Assembly: GCF_027596085.1 (NCBI RefSeq)
Contig: NC_072472.1
Location: 13,316,471 to 13,380,470, forward strand
Length of the DNA: 64,000 bases
Direction of reading: 5' to 3'
DNA from: Anoplopoma fimbria
Lineage: Eukaryota; Chordata; Actinopteri; Perciformes; Anoplopomatidae
Shown one piece after another: positions 1-13,557 of the stretch (its first letter is position 1; each line of letters opens with the position of its first letter). The notes below the pieces were generated by a model. That model saw nothing but the letters and a program-made list of their open reading frames with translations. It did no database searches and had not been told where the DNA came from. Position numbers and translations under genes: made by a program.

Positions 1-140
1 TGACGTGAAGAGGAGGGTGAAGTCTCCCAGCGGGACAGTGGGCCACATACGGCAGAAAGCAGTGCGTCGTCCTTCCAGCATGTACAGCACCACCAAGAAA
101 AAGGAGAACCCCATTGAGGATGAGCTCATCTACAGAGTGG
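1..140 (+). CDS. trim3: trim3 exon, linker before the NHL domain (cut by the window edge)
   Basis: Frame begins at base 2. It encodes a basic linker with KRRVKSPSG, then [14 protein letters not shown] and [13 protein letters not shown], the conserved segment just before the first NHL blade. The donor is gtaagaaa at 141, and the last base (G) is the first base of a split Gly codon. Confidence 0.88.
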
Positions 141-3100
141 GTAAGAAAGATGACCCATCCAGGAGAGATAGTCCATACACTGTATCTGTCAAACCAAGTA
201 CCATGTAGACGTTACTATCATCACTGCACACTAGTTTTTAAGTCATACAACAAGTTTTTAGATTGACGTCCTCCCCTCTAGGCAGCTTCTGTTTTAACAT
301 CATGCCAATAGCCTACAGGATAATAATCAACTTTCTGTGACTTGATAGAAGAGGTGACATCCAGAAAAAACACATTCACAAGCTACAGTATGTTGGCAGA
401 AGATGAAACATAGAAAACAAATGTTGTGAAATGTAATAGCGAGAATGTGGTGGTTGCTCACTTAAAATGTTGACTCTCTGGTTTTGGAGGTCAGTGTCCC
501 TGTCATGCACAGATAATGTTACTTGCATAAATTAAAGAATGTGAAATATTCTTACTGTGAAGGATTACCTTTCTCAAGTAAGTCTTTCAAGTCTTTGCAC
601 TTTTATTTTTGAACTGTACTGACATGAACTCGAAACCTGCACTTACAGGAAGGTAAAAAATCTATCCAAACACTTAAGGTGTGTTTTGAAAAATGATCAG
701 TAGGATAAGACAGTTTAAGTCCAAATCCACTGGCATAAGCCTTTAAGGCAAAATATTACAAACTGAGACTAAGGTGAACATATGAAATGGAACATTTACT
801 GAGTGTGTTAATCATTTTTCAGGTTCCCGGGGCAGAGAAAAAGGGGAGTTCACAAATCTGCAAGGAATATCAGCCTCTTGTAACGGCAGAGTGGTGGTGG
901 CCGACAGCAACAATCAATGCATACAGGTGAGACAGACAGAGAGAAAAATGCAACCATGATGCCTTTGTGGTCACATAGAATAGAAATACTGTTATAGTAC
1001 TGTGATTATGACACAATTTACTCAGAAGGGGCTCTTTGGTGGAACCAATTACAGGTATTCTCCAATGATGGACAGTTTAAGATGCGCTTTGGGGTCAGAG
1101 GTCGATCTCCAGGTCAGCTGCAGAGACCGACAGGCGTCACTGTGGACATGAACGGTGACATTGTGGTGGCCGACTACGACAATCGATGGGTCAGCATCTT
1201 CTCCTCTGACGGCAAATTTAAGGTGAGATCTCATAAATGATTATAAGCTGAACAGACCAAGTATAATGGTATTGTTCGTGTGTGTGTGTCATCATGGCAA
1301 AAATCTGAGCTTGGAGACACCTAATGTAGCAGGAACTACCACAGAGGCTGTTTTGAGTACTTTACCAGGTATCTTTGGGTGAGGTCTGAGCAAGGGTGCC
1401 CGAAGTAGGGGGTTAAGAAGTGTGAAGGGGGCCATCGGTCCCCCAATGTTACAGCCATGGCCCAATTTGGCGTCATGGCTGGTGTGATCATATTTCTAAA
1501 GGGTCTCTAGTTATAACAATTTTATAACATATGACACTATGCCTTTTGTATGACATACACCACTATGACATTCTATGTGACATTTTTATGAGATACTATA
1601 CTAGGACATTTTTATGAAATTTTAATGACATGCTATAATGACTTGATAACATTCTTATGACTTACAATACTATGTCTTTTAATGTCATTTTTATGATATG
1701 CTATACTGTACTATGACTTTGTATGCCATTTTATATGGCAAATTAAATATAATTTTTAATGAATCTTTTTGGCAAACTTTAACTTTTATTGTATTGTATT
1801 TTATTAATAATTAACATCCCTACTGCAAATGACTATGATCTGTCATGGATTTATTAGTTACTATACTATACCTTCTTAGGTGAAACATAACAACATATTA
1901 TCAAAATGGACAAAAAAATATTTTTATATTTTATATATATTTTACATCCTAAAGTCTTTTAAGTCTTTCATTCCCTCTTAAAATCGGTTGTCTTCCTTCC
2001 TTTTCAGAATAAGATCGGTGCAGGTCGGCTCATGGGTCCTAAGGGTGTCGCTGTGGACAAGAATGGACACATCATTACTGTGGACAACAAAGCATGCTGT
2101 GTCTTCATCTTTCAATCCAATGGGAAGTTGGTGACCAAGTTTGGAGGCAGGGGGACGTCTGACAGACAGTTTGCAGGTGAGAAGTATGAAAAGAAAGACC
2201 TCTAATGTAACACTGACAGGAAGCTCCCAAACAATCCCCTCTCTTTGAATGATGCCATCTGTCAGAGAGGCAGCAGTGTCTACTTTAAAGTAAATCTGTC
2301 ATGATATTTCACATATTTAGCATAGTATGTGACAAAACAAAATATCCCATAGATACTATCTTCATTATTTTTTATTTTGAAAGAGATAAGTACAGTAAAT
2401 AAAACTAGAAAGGAATAAAAAAAAAGTGACTATCAATAAATGGTTTTGTTGACATTTTTACTGCCAGTATGAGAAAAACAATAATGTACTATTGTGCTCA
2501 CATTTCAAATCTTAATATATTTAAGAATGTAAGCCTGTATAATCATGTATGTAAAACCTCAGCGATGCAGAGGCCCCCTGCTCCCCCCACAATCTGCGAC
2601 CGGTGCGGGCCATCCCACTCCATTTTCTTCTCTGCTTATCCTTTATCTCTGACTACCCATTTTCCTTTCTTTCTGTTCTCCCTCTTGTTTTTCAATCTAG
2701 AAAAACTTGGTCCAAACTTTAATAAATCTGGCTCAGTTTTCAGTAAGTACTAAGTGTGGCCTTGCTGCAACCTTAATCCCACAGTGCAGTGCCCTCTGTC
2801 TAACCCAACTCCTTGATCATGTGTCTGCCCTCCTGATAACTCAGATTGTTGACAAATCAAAGCTGTGCCTGTTCAATAATAATCAGAGATGCGTACATGC
2901 CATTGTAATTATCACTTACTATTACAATAATGAACATGTTGTCAAGTTAATTGTGGTTTTTGCGTCAATTCCTATAAAATTGGAGAAGTGTGAATAATTT
3001 TCGCTGCTCTGACATGAAACTAACTGATGCTCCCTGTTTGCTACAAGACAATCAGTGTTGGAAGTTACAGAGCTGATTAGTGGCTAACTCAGCTCACATA

Positions 3101-4272
3101 AATACCCATGATTTTTTTTTAATAAACCATCATTGTTGATGGTGTATCTCGGAGCCTTGAGCCTTTCAATAGTTTGACATTCTGAAAAAACTATAAAAAA
3201 ATTTAAACCACGATAAAGCCTCTAAAGCATGAAAAGAATGCCATCGCTAACCATCTGATTTAAATACGTTTCATAATTGCAGCTTTAGGCACAACAAGGT
3301 GAATTTTGTGTTTTAACAGCCTACTAACAGTAAAGGTAATGGTGCAAACTATAGAAATCAGTTTCTGTTCCAGGTTCATCAAATTCCACCTCAACCTGCC
3401 TCTCTCTCCTTATCCAGGTCCGCACTTTGTTGCAGTGAACAACAAAAATGAAATAATTGTGACTGATTTTCACAATCATTCCGTAAAGGTAAGACATGCT
3501 TTGTCCTGCATTCAAAAGATTAATTATCTGGAGCATGAATGTATATTCTTTCCTTTAGATACATATATACTCTCTATATAGTTTATGGCGATGTATCAAA
3601 GTGCACATGGATATAGACAAAACGTGTCTATGTGTTTTTACTGACTCCCTGTCCCAGGTGTACAGTGCAGATGGAGAGTTCTTGTTCAAATTTGGCTCTC
3701 ATGGTGAAGGCAATGGCCAGTTCAATGCTCCCACTGGTGTGGCTGTGGACGCCAACGGAAACATCATTGTAGCTGACTGGGGTAACAGCAGAATACAGGT
3801 GAGACGGGCTATATTTGGTCTGCTATCAACTTCCAAACTATACGGCTTGAACGTCATTTTATTAAATATAGCTTTGTATTTCAGCAAATTAATAATATTG
3901 AAGTTACAAAGAAAAAGTGACATTAAGTCACATTAGGATACATTTTATAATAAAAAAAATAATAATTTCATGAAGCAAAGCAGCACATTGAACTGTCCAT
4001 TAACAGCAGCTTGATACCTTCAGAGTTGTGAATTTTTGATTATTAAATGAATGCTAACACTATAGTTTATTGCCACATGAACACTGAAACTGTAACCTTT
4101 GTGTTTTTCTATATTCCAGGTGTTTGATAGCACAGGTTCCTTCTTATCTTATATTAACACCTCAGCAGACCCGCTGTACGGACCCCAAGGGCTCGCCCTC
4201 ACCTCAGATGGACATGTGGCTGTTGCCGACTCCGGAAACCACTGCTTTAAGGTTTACAGATATCTGCAGTAG
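1..4272 (+). CDS. trim3: TRIM3-type RING/NHL E3 ubiquitin ligase, 3' part (7 exons, 314 aa visible)
   Basis: C-terminal part of a TRIM-NHL (class VII) ubiquitin ligase. RING, B-boxes, coiled coil and most of the filamin domain lie left of the window. Exons 1-140, 823-926, 1055-1222, 2008-2176, 3418-3488, 3658-3798 and 4120-4272 join in frame with GT-AG introns and end at TAG 4270-4272. The protein ends with the VYRYLQ tail typical of TRIM2/TRIM3. NHL signatures recur: [62 protein letters not shown] and [12 protein letters not shown], i.e. six blades of a beta-propeller used for substrate or RNA binding. Choices such as [31 protein letters not shown] and [16 protein letters not shown] match remembered TRIM3 rather than TRIM2 (VFNQEGEFMLKFGSNG). 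The fish paralogue (a or b) cannot be decided. In mammals TRIM3 is brain-enriched and acts on synaptic proteins and vesicle traffic. Confidence 0.9.
823..926 (+). CDS. trim3: trim3 exon, NHL blade 1
   Basis: The acceptor is tttttcag and the donor gtgagaca. The exon completes the split Gly and encodes [15 protein letters not shown] through ADSNNQCIQ. Length 104 nt (2 + 102), ending in phase 0. Confidence 0.92.
1055..1222 (+). CDS. trim3: trim3 exon, NHL blades 1-2
   Basis: 56 codons, phase 0-0, between acceptor attacag and donor gtgagatc. It encodes [20 protein letters not shown], then [20 protein letters not shown] and [13 protein letters not shown]. Confidence 0.93.
1490..1800. repeat. degenerate AT-rich 'tactatgac-tttt' repeat in a trim3 intron
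   Basis: Repeated but diverged words such as actatgacatt, tactatgactttg, gacatgctata and tttttatgaca at irregular spacing. The same vocabulary makes up the large array at about 6.6-9.8 kb. Confidence 0.6.
2008..2176 (+). CDS. trim3: trim3 exon, NHL blade 3
   Basis: Acceptor ccttttcag, donor gtgagaag, 169 nt, ending with one base of a Gly codon. It encodes [32 protein letters not shown] and [13 protein letters not shown]. Confidence 0.93.
3418..3488 (+). CDS. trim3: trim3 exon, NHL blade 4
   Basis: A short 71 nt exon between acceptor cttatccag and donor gtaagaca. It encodes [20 protein letters not shown] followed by HSVK. The [12 protein letters not shown] wording is a TRIM3-like choice. Confidence 0.93.
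3658..3798 (+). CDS. trim3: trim3 exon, NHL blade 5
   Basis: 47 codons, phase 0-0, acceptor tgtcccag, donor gtgagacg. It encodes [40 protein letters not shown] and GNSRIQ. Confidence 0.94.
4120..4272 (+). CDS. trim3: trim3 terminal coding exon, NHL blade 6 and stop
   Basis: Acceptor tatattccag, 51 codons including TAG. It encodes [40 protein letters not shown] and [14 protein letters not shown]. The last blade closes the propeller. Confidence 0.94.
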   Translation: MFDSTGSFLSYINTSADPLYGPQGLALTSDGHVAVADSGNHCFKVYRYLQ

Positions 4273-6590
4273 GCTGAGGGATTACATGGCAGACACAGCC
4301 TTTGCTTAGACAAGTTAAAATCACGCCCTGCTTATGGACATTGAGCTGCAACGTGACTGCACACTTCACAATGGCCCCAGGTTCCACAAATGCATTTTCT
4401 TTTAATTTTATCTGTACATACTTTAGAAGATCCAATATTCAGAGCTTAAGAAGAACAATTTGGAGAAAAATGTTTACATAAAAACAACCAAAACACAAAA
4501 TTAAAATGTATTTTAAAGACAAAATAAACTAGCTACTCAAATATAATTGCAAGAAGTGACATTAATTCCCTCTCTGAGGAAAAGAAATCTCAGGAGATTA
4601 TCATTGTGAAATAAAGGTTTTAAAAGAGATGAAAAAAACATCCCATGATTGGATTTTGATTACTTTTTCTACCTTAAACTTAGGAGCTTTAACCACACCC
4701 CGTGAAGAAATAAACTGAACTGGAAATTAACTTCTGGAACAAGGTGTTACAGCTATATTTCTCAATACAGAATGTGTGACCGCATCAGTAGGTGGCCCGC
4801 CAGTCTGAAGTTGGTGATACACTGCAATTTATTTGAGCAATGCAGATGGGCAACACTCCCAGCAACCAGCAAACAAACCTAGAAACAGATGCAGAAGTGT
4901 ACTATCGGTTTCCTAATTCTGCTTTGTGATGAAATAACAATGCTCAGGCCTTTCCTTGAACACTGTTGCATGTCTGCGTGCTCTTAAAATTTACCCTGTC
5001 ATCACTGCCTTCAACTTTTTCTTTCATAAACATAACATATGCAGACAGGAATGTGTTGTTTAAAAGGAATTGTTTCTCATTCTCCTTTTGCACCTTATCA
5101 TTCTGACAAGATCCTTGCACATGGATATAGATTTTTTTTTCTTTTAAATCATAAAATGATTTGACCTAAATGCTAGTTTTTATTTGTTTTGTTTTGTTAC
5201 TCAAAGACAAGAAGCAAGAAGCACAACAGTCAATAGAACAACAAGGTTTTTTGAACACAACATTTAGTTAGTCTTCTTCTTTTATTGACAAAACAAACTT
5301 CTTATATCTGACCCCACTAGTTCTTGTACTTCTGTGTATTCATATCTACAACCTAATGTAGTTGTACATACGGTATGCATATTTTGGTGTACAAATGGAT
5401 TTGGTGTCCATGTTATTTCACTATATATCCTACTTAATGAGTCAACACTGGATCATATACTAATACAGTAGAAGGTAATGCCAAGTAGTAGCCAACTGAA
5501 TGACTTGCAACCAACAATGGAATAAAAAATTGTATACACATTATTTGCTGTATTTTTTTTTTTTTTTCAAAGGACTTAATTTATTTTTTTCTTTCCTTTT
5601 CTACATATTTTGCTCTAAAATGTATTTTTCTAATTGGTGCATTTTGACTGTCTTTGTATATAGGCCTTGTAACTTGTAGCACTGAAAGCCGCTCTCTCTC
5701 GCCTCTTCCCAGAGCTCACATCCTATTAAACAGTAACTTTTCCTGCTGCCAAAACGCATCGTTGTAAGTTGTTGTTGAACATTGCACAAAAATACAAATA
5801 TTATAATAATTATAAAGTTTGCAAGAGTAATATATGCCTATATCTGTATAGTATCATGTAACATAATCAGATAGTTTACTGTTTATTACAATCACATTTT
5901 TGTTGTAGTTGACAAGCACTTTCATCTTGGGTTTATCCAGTATTTGTATTCATTTGCTTGGTTGTTCGGTGTTTTGAAGGTTTTCTGTGTGGCCCTTTTT
6001 CAGGAACACAACAACATTTTTTTATTTTATGAATAAACTGTCTGTCCCCAATAATTGATCAGTTATCCATTCCTTTCTTTCCATCTGCATTTCACATTTT
6101 AATCACTTGAAATGCATTTGAAAAGTTGACTTTATAATCCATAAATCAGACCCCTGTGATCCTGTCTCACCGTCTCTGTTACTAACCTACTCACATCTGT
6201 GTGAAATAAAGGAAGCACATATATATGGTACATCAGCCATCTTGTGTAGCCTACTGTATACTACAAGAGGCCAATTTTACAATAAGTAATCCCTAAATTT
6301 ATGTTATGGCAAAAGTATGACTGTAAATATTAAAGAATTACACTATGAACTATTGTGCAAATGCTCTGTTTTGTTCAATAACACTTGGTTTAATGTATAC
6401 ATTTGTATGCCTGCCAGCCAAGGACAGCTGTGGTTTTACAGACTATGACATTCGGTACATTGGGTACAATTCGACCCACAGGATGACTTCAGAAATTGTG
6501 AAAATTGTAGAGAAGTCATTAATTTCAATTCTTCAATAAAATGTACTGCTGTTCCTATTAATGTTTAGTAAATGAGTTGGTCATTAAATG
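4273..6590 (+). other. trim3 3' flank, probable 3' UTR
   Basis: No coding signal. Several AATAAA hexamers on the + strand (4523, 4610, 4709, 5521, 6032) could serve as poly(A) signals for trim3. The sequence cannot show which is used. The stretch is AT-rich with short T runs. Confidence 0.4.
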
Positions 6591-6599
6591 TGTATGCTA

Positions 6600-9500
6600 T
6601 CACAATGTACTTGTGCTTCTTTAGACTAAAAGATATTGGAAATATTTGAGGATATGTTATTTATAGTTTATTATGCAATGGTTACTGGTCAGGCCCATTT
6701 GGGATTTCTTTCGACTTTTGGGGATATAATATACTACGACTTTTTTATGATTTTTGTCATCATAGTATACTATGACACTCTTATGATTTTTTTTTTTAAA
6801 TATTATACTCTTTCTGTTTACATTACACTATACTCTGAGTTTTTAGGATTGTTTTCCACAAATGCTAGTATGATATTCTTAGACATACTATAGTATGATC
6901 TTTTTATTTCTTTATTCATATTATTTACATTCTTTTTTTTTTTACTTTCGTCAAGATAAAATGCTATGATTTGTTTTACTTTGTTTGCAATACTATGATA
7001 TGACACATTTATATTTATTTATTCATTTTGACATTGTACACTATGACTTTTTTCGACATACTTTATCGGAATTTTTTGTACCTTTATACTTTTATAATAT
7101 GATATGACTTCATTCTCGAAAGACTCATTATAAAGAGGGACACAACATCAGGTTAGCTGCAACAGAATATAAGATTTATTTACAATAGGACAAATAGGAT
7201 AACATGGAGGCACAAATAAAGCTGTGTGGTGAAGGGTAAATAAGAGATATGGGCATAGAAAAAGCATCCTGCAGACCCCCAGCCCACAGCTATAATCAGG
7301 TGCCCTCAATTAGAAAGCTGCACCTAGAACAAAAAAACAAAGAACTAAAACACACAAGAAAATACACAGAGAAACAACAGAACACGTAATTATATGTATC
7401 ACCATAACATTTCTTTTTGACACTTTTTGACATGCTATGTGATGACTTTTTTAAACTTTTTTGAACATACTGTGATTCGAATTACTGTACCTTGACTTTT
7501 TATTTTTTCAACTTTAGAAATACTATTCTATGACTTCAAACCATAATACTGTGACTATTTTTGTCATACTTTACTGTGACTTATTTTTGACTCATTTTGA
7601 TCTAGTATACTTGATATTTTTATAATTTTTTTGGACATACTATTATATTACTTTTTAAAGACCTGTGTCAACATACTAATATTATTTAATATACTATGAC
7701 ATTTTTAGAAATGCTTACTCCGACTTCTCTTACTTTTTTAGACATACTAAACTATGACTTTTAATTCCGTTTTTTGACATACTATACAAAGATGTTTTGT
7801 TTTCGAGAAACAAAATTCAGGCTTTCTTATTCCTTTTTTGTACATGCTATATAAAGACATTTTTCAACATTCTTTACAATGGCTTTTTTCTGACTTTTTC
7901 TGACCGTTTTTGATAAGCTTCCCTCAGAATTCTTTCGTCAACATTATACAATACGTTTGTGACCCCTACTCTATGACCTATTCTATGATTTTTTACAAAC
8001 TATAATTTGACTTTATATTACTTTGTTCAACATGGTATACAATTACAAATATTTTGCCTTTTTTTTCTCTACATACTATACAATTACTTTTTTCGACATG
8101 TTTTACTATGAACTTTTTCTTGATTTTTGGACATCCAAAAATAGATTTATTTTGGACATACTATACTTTGAATTTTTACAACATAGAAAACTATGACTTT
8201 TTTATGATCTTCATGACATAAACAACTTTTTTTTACATAATATACAGGGATTTTTTTACAGGCTATACTATGACTTATTTATGACTTTTTCGGACTTAGT
8301 ATACTGACATTTTTATAACTTTTTTGGACACTCTATAATGTGACTTTTTAAAGACTTTGTTTCAAAATAGAACACTGTCATTTTTTTTCAACATAGTATA
8401 GAAGGATTTTTTTTCATGCTATACTATGACTATTTATTTTCTTCAAAATACATTTGATTTTATTGTTTTTTCGGCATACTATACTATTTACTTTACTACT
8501 AAGCTTTTTTGAGATATCATCCTATGACATTTTTGACATACTATACTATGACTTTTTCCACAGACTATACCACATCCTTTTTAAACATTTTATCTTTATT
8601 TTGATATGCTATACTTTCACTTAATTTGACTTTTTTTGGAATACTATTTTTTGTCTATTTTTAACATACTCTACAATGACTTATTTATGACTTTTCTGGA
8701 CTAAGTATACTTCAATATTTTATAACTTTGCTGGACACACTGTTATGTCTTTTTTTGCCTTTTTAAAAAAGAAAACACTTTTTTTTTTTACATAATATAC
8801 AAGGATTTTACATGCTTTAATATGACATCTATTACTTTTCTTCAAAATGCTACATTTCGACCTTTTTTTTTTTTTTTTTTTTTTTTAAAAAATTGTATTT
8901 ATTTTTAGGTTTTTTTTAGGACTTTCTGTTGATATACTATATATTTGACTTACTTTGTTTTACATTTGATACAATTGTGTTTTTATGCCAATCTTAAGAC
9001 ATGATAGACGTACTATTCTCTTACTTTTGATGTCTTTTTAGACATACTATACTATGGCATTATGACTTTTTTGACACCTTATACATTACATTTTTTAGAC
9101 ATGCTATATTACAGCTTTGTGACACAATTTTTTCCAACAAATTATGTAATAACTTTTTCAAAATACTTTCTTCAGAACTATTTAGGTTGACGTTTTTATA
9201 TATTTTTTCTACATACTATGTTGACTTATTTTCGAAATTTGACTTGACAATTTTTCAGCATACTATACTATGACTTTCTTAAAAATATTTTACTATGTAT
9301 TTTTATGACTTATTTTCTACATACTATAATATTAATTTTTAAAAATGTTTTCCAACATACTACACCGTGACATTTTATGACTATTTCTAAAATATTATAC
9401 CAGGAAATGATTTACTATGACTTTTTCTGACACCCTATACTTGAACTTTTTATGACTTTATTCGGCATACAATACGAAGACTTGTTTAGGACTTTTTTCA

Positions 9501-9780
9501 ACATCCTATGCTAAGGTTTTTTTTATGAATTTCCTGACATTAAATAGAATTAAAAAAAAAAATTCTACTTATTCCGACATACTATATTATGGCTTTTTGA
9601 ACATACTGTACTGTGACATTCAATTACTTTTTCCAACATATAGGATATGAGTTTCTTGGACATACCAAAACATTGTCTCTTTAGGACTTCTTTGATAGAT
9701 ACTATACTTTCTTTTTCGACATACTATTCTATGACTTTTTTGTCATACTATATTTTGACATATAGCATTGGAAAAAGTAA
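6600..9780. repeat. degenerate AT-rich tandem array, 'tactatgactttttt ... gacata' family
   Basis: Words such as acatactatactatgac, tatgacttttttgac and tttttcgacata recur dozens of times over more than 3 kb. Spacing is about 20-45 bases and divergence is high, so no exact period holds. The + strand is strongly T-biased. No protein-coding potential. It is interrupted at about 7130-7410 by unrelated sequence. Confidence 0.75.
7130..7410. other. non-repeat insert inside the AT-rich array
   Basis: About 280 bases of mixed composition (GC pockets such as cagacccccagcccacagc) break the otherwise continuous array. This looks like a later insertion, but I saw no terminal repeats or recognisable family. 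Confidence 0.4.
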
Positions 9781-10141
9781 AAAAAATAAGAGTCTGACAA
9801 TCAAGCTACTTCATAAAGTGGATTAGTCCCATCCGAACAAGATTTTTTTGTTAAATGTCACTGATCTCAAGTGGCTATTACAAGCTGTAGCGATTGGAAA
9901 AGTAATGGGAACTTGACTGAATCAGCTTGAAGGCCTTTCATTAAAAAAAATAATTACTCCTAAAAACTCAAAGATGAGAAGACATTTCATCTTCCATCTT
10001 TGGTAGCAATATCATTTTTAGGTCTTAAGGCATTTTTGCTTCATTAACTATATACATTTTTTTCATAAAAAAAGATTTCCTCTCATAACATGTTAACATT
10101 TTGCACAATTAAGCCAAATATAAATGTTTAAGCTACTGATT

Positions 10142-10181
<40 letters not shown>

Positions 10182-13027
10182 AAAGAGATTGGCCTTTTCA
10201 ATTGAAAACTTCCAATCAGAATGCATCCTGAGAGACTTATCTGTAACCCAAATGATTTGTGATTATAATGCTGATTTTTGTGTATGTCCTCTATTGAGGG
10301 CTACACCAAATTGTCCCAACAGTGCTTAGAGCCAGTCACCCAGTGTTGCAACTTATAAAACATAGTTTTGATCAGCCTAGAATAGACACGTTAATGCATT
10401 TGTATCACATTGTAAAGTCAACTATTTATATTATCATTAAAACCACATCACTGCAAAGAGACAGGAAAAAAAAGTCAGTACTGAGTCATTACCAGAGAAG
10501 GAGGAGGACAGAACTCTGTTTTCTCACCTCCTCCTTAAATGTTCAGCAGTATGAAATTAAATCTGCAACAAACCGTCTCAGAAGGTTAGATGAGAATGTT
10601 GGACCAGAATAGCAAACAAGGAGGAACAGCCCTTTTGAGGCAGCAGCCTGGTCACTGCAAAGTGTCAGTTCCCTTGGTATTTTATATTAGGATGTTAACA
10701 AAGCCCTTCACAGGATCTTCCCGTGGTTATTTAGGTGTAAAAATCAGATACTCTAACAGCCAGTATGGCCACTAAACTCAGTATGAGAAGGAAATGACAA
10801 AATTCCAATATGCCAAAGTGGTAAAAAAACTAAATAAAAGGTTGTTTTAAAGATAGCATTGAGATTTTTGTAGAGGACAAATTTCTTTAATTCAAAGTGT
10901 TGAATCTCACATTACTGGCCAACAGAATTGAAAAATAACTAACTGAGTAGATTTTAAAAGAGCCATTGTGGACAAACCAGACTTTTAGACCAAATAACTA
11001 ACTGTCCAGTAATACATTTTAAAGTACCCCACACTGGTATATTGGTTGTTTTGTCTTTATATCACCCATGTTTAATGAAAAGAGCGGTAAAACACTGAGC
11101 AAAGTGGGTACAGTAAGTGGATGCTAAAGGCGTTAAAGAAAATAAAATAAAATATATTTTTTCTCTTTTAATCCCATTGTTAAATCTGAGAAACACAAAG
11201 CACATTTATGTTAAAAAAAAAAAAAAAAAAAAGGTGAAAGGGCCACAAGCAGGGACTACCAAGTTAATTTTTTTTTTATGTCACACTTAAGACACAGCCC
11301 AAACACTGCTATGCTGAATACATGAATGAAAAGTATTTATAGGTATAAAAGGGGGTATACCATCTTAAACAAAACATTTATCAGCAAATTTGCGTTCCTA
11401 CCACACCTCAAAATGAACATAAAAAGGAGCAAATTGAGATTGGCTGTAGGAATAGCCATTCCCAAATATGATCACTTATCATGCTGTTAAAAGGTTTCTA
11501 CTATGCTCCTCAATAAAATAATTTGTAAAAGAAATAAATAAAAGAAATGGCACTGTATGACCATGTGAGATGGCAAACTTCTTACTTGAAGGATCATAAC
11601 TGCACTGTTAAAACTGCACAAGCAAAAATAACCCCCCAAAATTACCTCAAATAAAACAATGTTTTAAAAAATATATATATTTGCCCAGATACATGTATTT
11701 TCACATTCAACATCAATAATGCAAAATAGAAATCACACTGGACCAAGTTAGATAATAGACTAAATCTGCAGCTCCAGGACCAACTCTGGCAATTAATAGT
11801 CTAAAGCAGGATTATTTAAAAAGGAATATAATGAAGGAACTGCTGCAGGTCATTTGTAAGAAGCAAACAAAAACTGTGAACATGTTATACAACTTTCATT
11901 CAGCATTCCATAGGTTTACATTTTAGTCCACTAGGCTCACGGCTATTTTTGATGGAATGCCTTTCAAAGTAAAACACATTTACATGTTCACCCGTTAAGT
12001 GTGACAACGTATTTGAGGACATGGCTGTAAATCTTAATAATTTTCTATTGAACTATTTGAAGATATTTTTTCTTCTTTGTCCTGCTCATTTTCAAGCAGA
12101 CTGATAAAACGTTTTTTTGAATATCTCTTAAAAAGCAAAATGGCAGGACTTCATGGCTTCAGTATTACTGCTAACAAAAATTAAGCAGCAAAAATGGGTC
12201 TTGAAGCAATATAAAGAAGAATGTCCAGCAATGTTAACAAATACAGAAATTAAAAAAGGATACATAAAAGTAGACTCTAAAAAGGCTAACGATAAAACTT
12301 TCTGTACAGACGTTAACATCCACGAAACAAATAGCACGAGCGGATCCTTCCTGGAAGTCTAATCATTGTCTGGGAGCTGAACTCCCAGTACAAACTGGCC
12401 GATGTCAAATAACTCACTGAACAGACTGGTCTTCAGTCTAAAATTACTCAGGGAATCTAAACTGACGACAACTATCAATGTGATAACGATGTCATATTTC
12501 CTTTAAGTTTTACCCAACAAGGCAATCGCACTTACCCTGCCTTGCAAAAACTTAGCCAATATGAGAGAATGTACAGTAGTAAATGGCATAGTGATCGCTA
12601 AGAGGATAAGTGCTGCTCTCATCAACAAGAGCATCTGGGGCATCTGCATCCCAGCAGACACAGTGATACAGACAACAAAGCACCGCTCCACACTCCCAGC
12701 CACAGTAGTCAGGGGTTTAGGCCTACAGTGTGTGTCTAGGTTCAAAGATACCAAATTTCACATTTTCAACCTCAAAATGAGAAAATTGAAGCTTTTCATC
12801 ACAACCAAAGTGTGATGAGACACCTGGTAACACTTTTAACTCATGTTTTCTATCACCAGTGAGACAAACAAGTAACGGCTCAAATGCATACAGCACATGG
12901 CTGCAAGGGTCAACAGCACTCTGTCACTCCAGCCGCATCTGTGAGATAAAACCTTGCCAACAGGAGATCTGAAAACACTGGCATACATGAGTTTGCACTT
13001 AGATAACGAGGACTCGTCGCAGCTCTC
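9781..13027 (-). other. gene-free region, probably including the 3' UTR of the SPRY TRIM gene
   Basis: No exon is recognisable on either strand. It holds a pure A run at about 10147-10179, another at about 11213-11232, and scattered short ORFs with no family resemblance. Read on the - strand it directly follows the TRIM stop codon, so the right-hand part is probably its 3' UTR. No strong AATAAA was found on that strand, only ATTAAA variants. Confidence 0.35.
10147..10179. repeat. poly(A) run
   Basis: More than 30 consecutive A on the + strand, interrupted near its end by a G. It may be the tail of an old retroposed copy or plain slippage; no element body was recognised to its left. Confidence 0.7.
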
Positions 13028-13557
13028 TCAGTAATAGTGGCATATCTGCAGCCTGCTGCCTGGGTCATTCTTCCCTGGGCTAAAGAACGGATAGACGGGC
13101 TCCTCAAAGCAGGTGTCAAACATGTACAATCTCTTCATTGTGACGGCGTCATAGAAACTAAGGCGCCCGTTGTCGTAGTCCAGGTACACGCCGACCCGAG
13201 GAGAGTTCCAGTAGTCGGCTAAAGGGATGCGCCCATCCTCTCCGTTGGCATACAGCCGGTCCTGCAGAGACAGGCTCCAGTATCCCGAGGAGGGAGTGAG
13301 GCTGACGAAGCCCTTTCTGTTGCTGCTTTCAGTGGTGACTCCCAGGTACCAAACACCTTTGTCCTTCACATCCACCTCCCAGTAGTGCTGGCCGCTGGCA
13401 TACTGGGCTGTGGCAAGGATTCCACAGAACCGGGTGAAGCGGGCTGGCAGGTCTGGTTCCTGGTTACGGACATGGCCCTCCTCCACTTTGGTGTCGAAAT
13501 CTGAGGTAAACAGGTTTGGGTGGGCCGTGTCTGGATCCAAGGTGAGGTTCTGAGGCA
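13028..13557 (-). CDS. SPRY-TRIM exon 8, PRY-SPRY and stop
   Basis: 530 nt from acceptor ctgcgtag to TGA 13030-13028. [68 protein letters not shown] and [20 protein letters not shown]. No premature stop. Confidence 0.94.

Noticed and set aside
1..4272. Naming the first gene TRIM2
   Set aside because: TRIM2 and TRIM3 share the tail, but several NHL residues ([37 protein letters not shown]) match TRIM3 better.
12153..12815. Overlapping short ORFs on both strands downstream of the SPRY-TRIM
   Set aside because: None shows domain signature or splice logic; they lie in the presumed 3' UTR.
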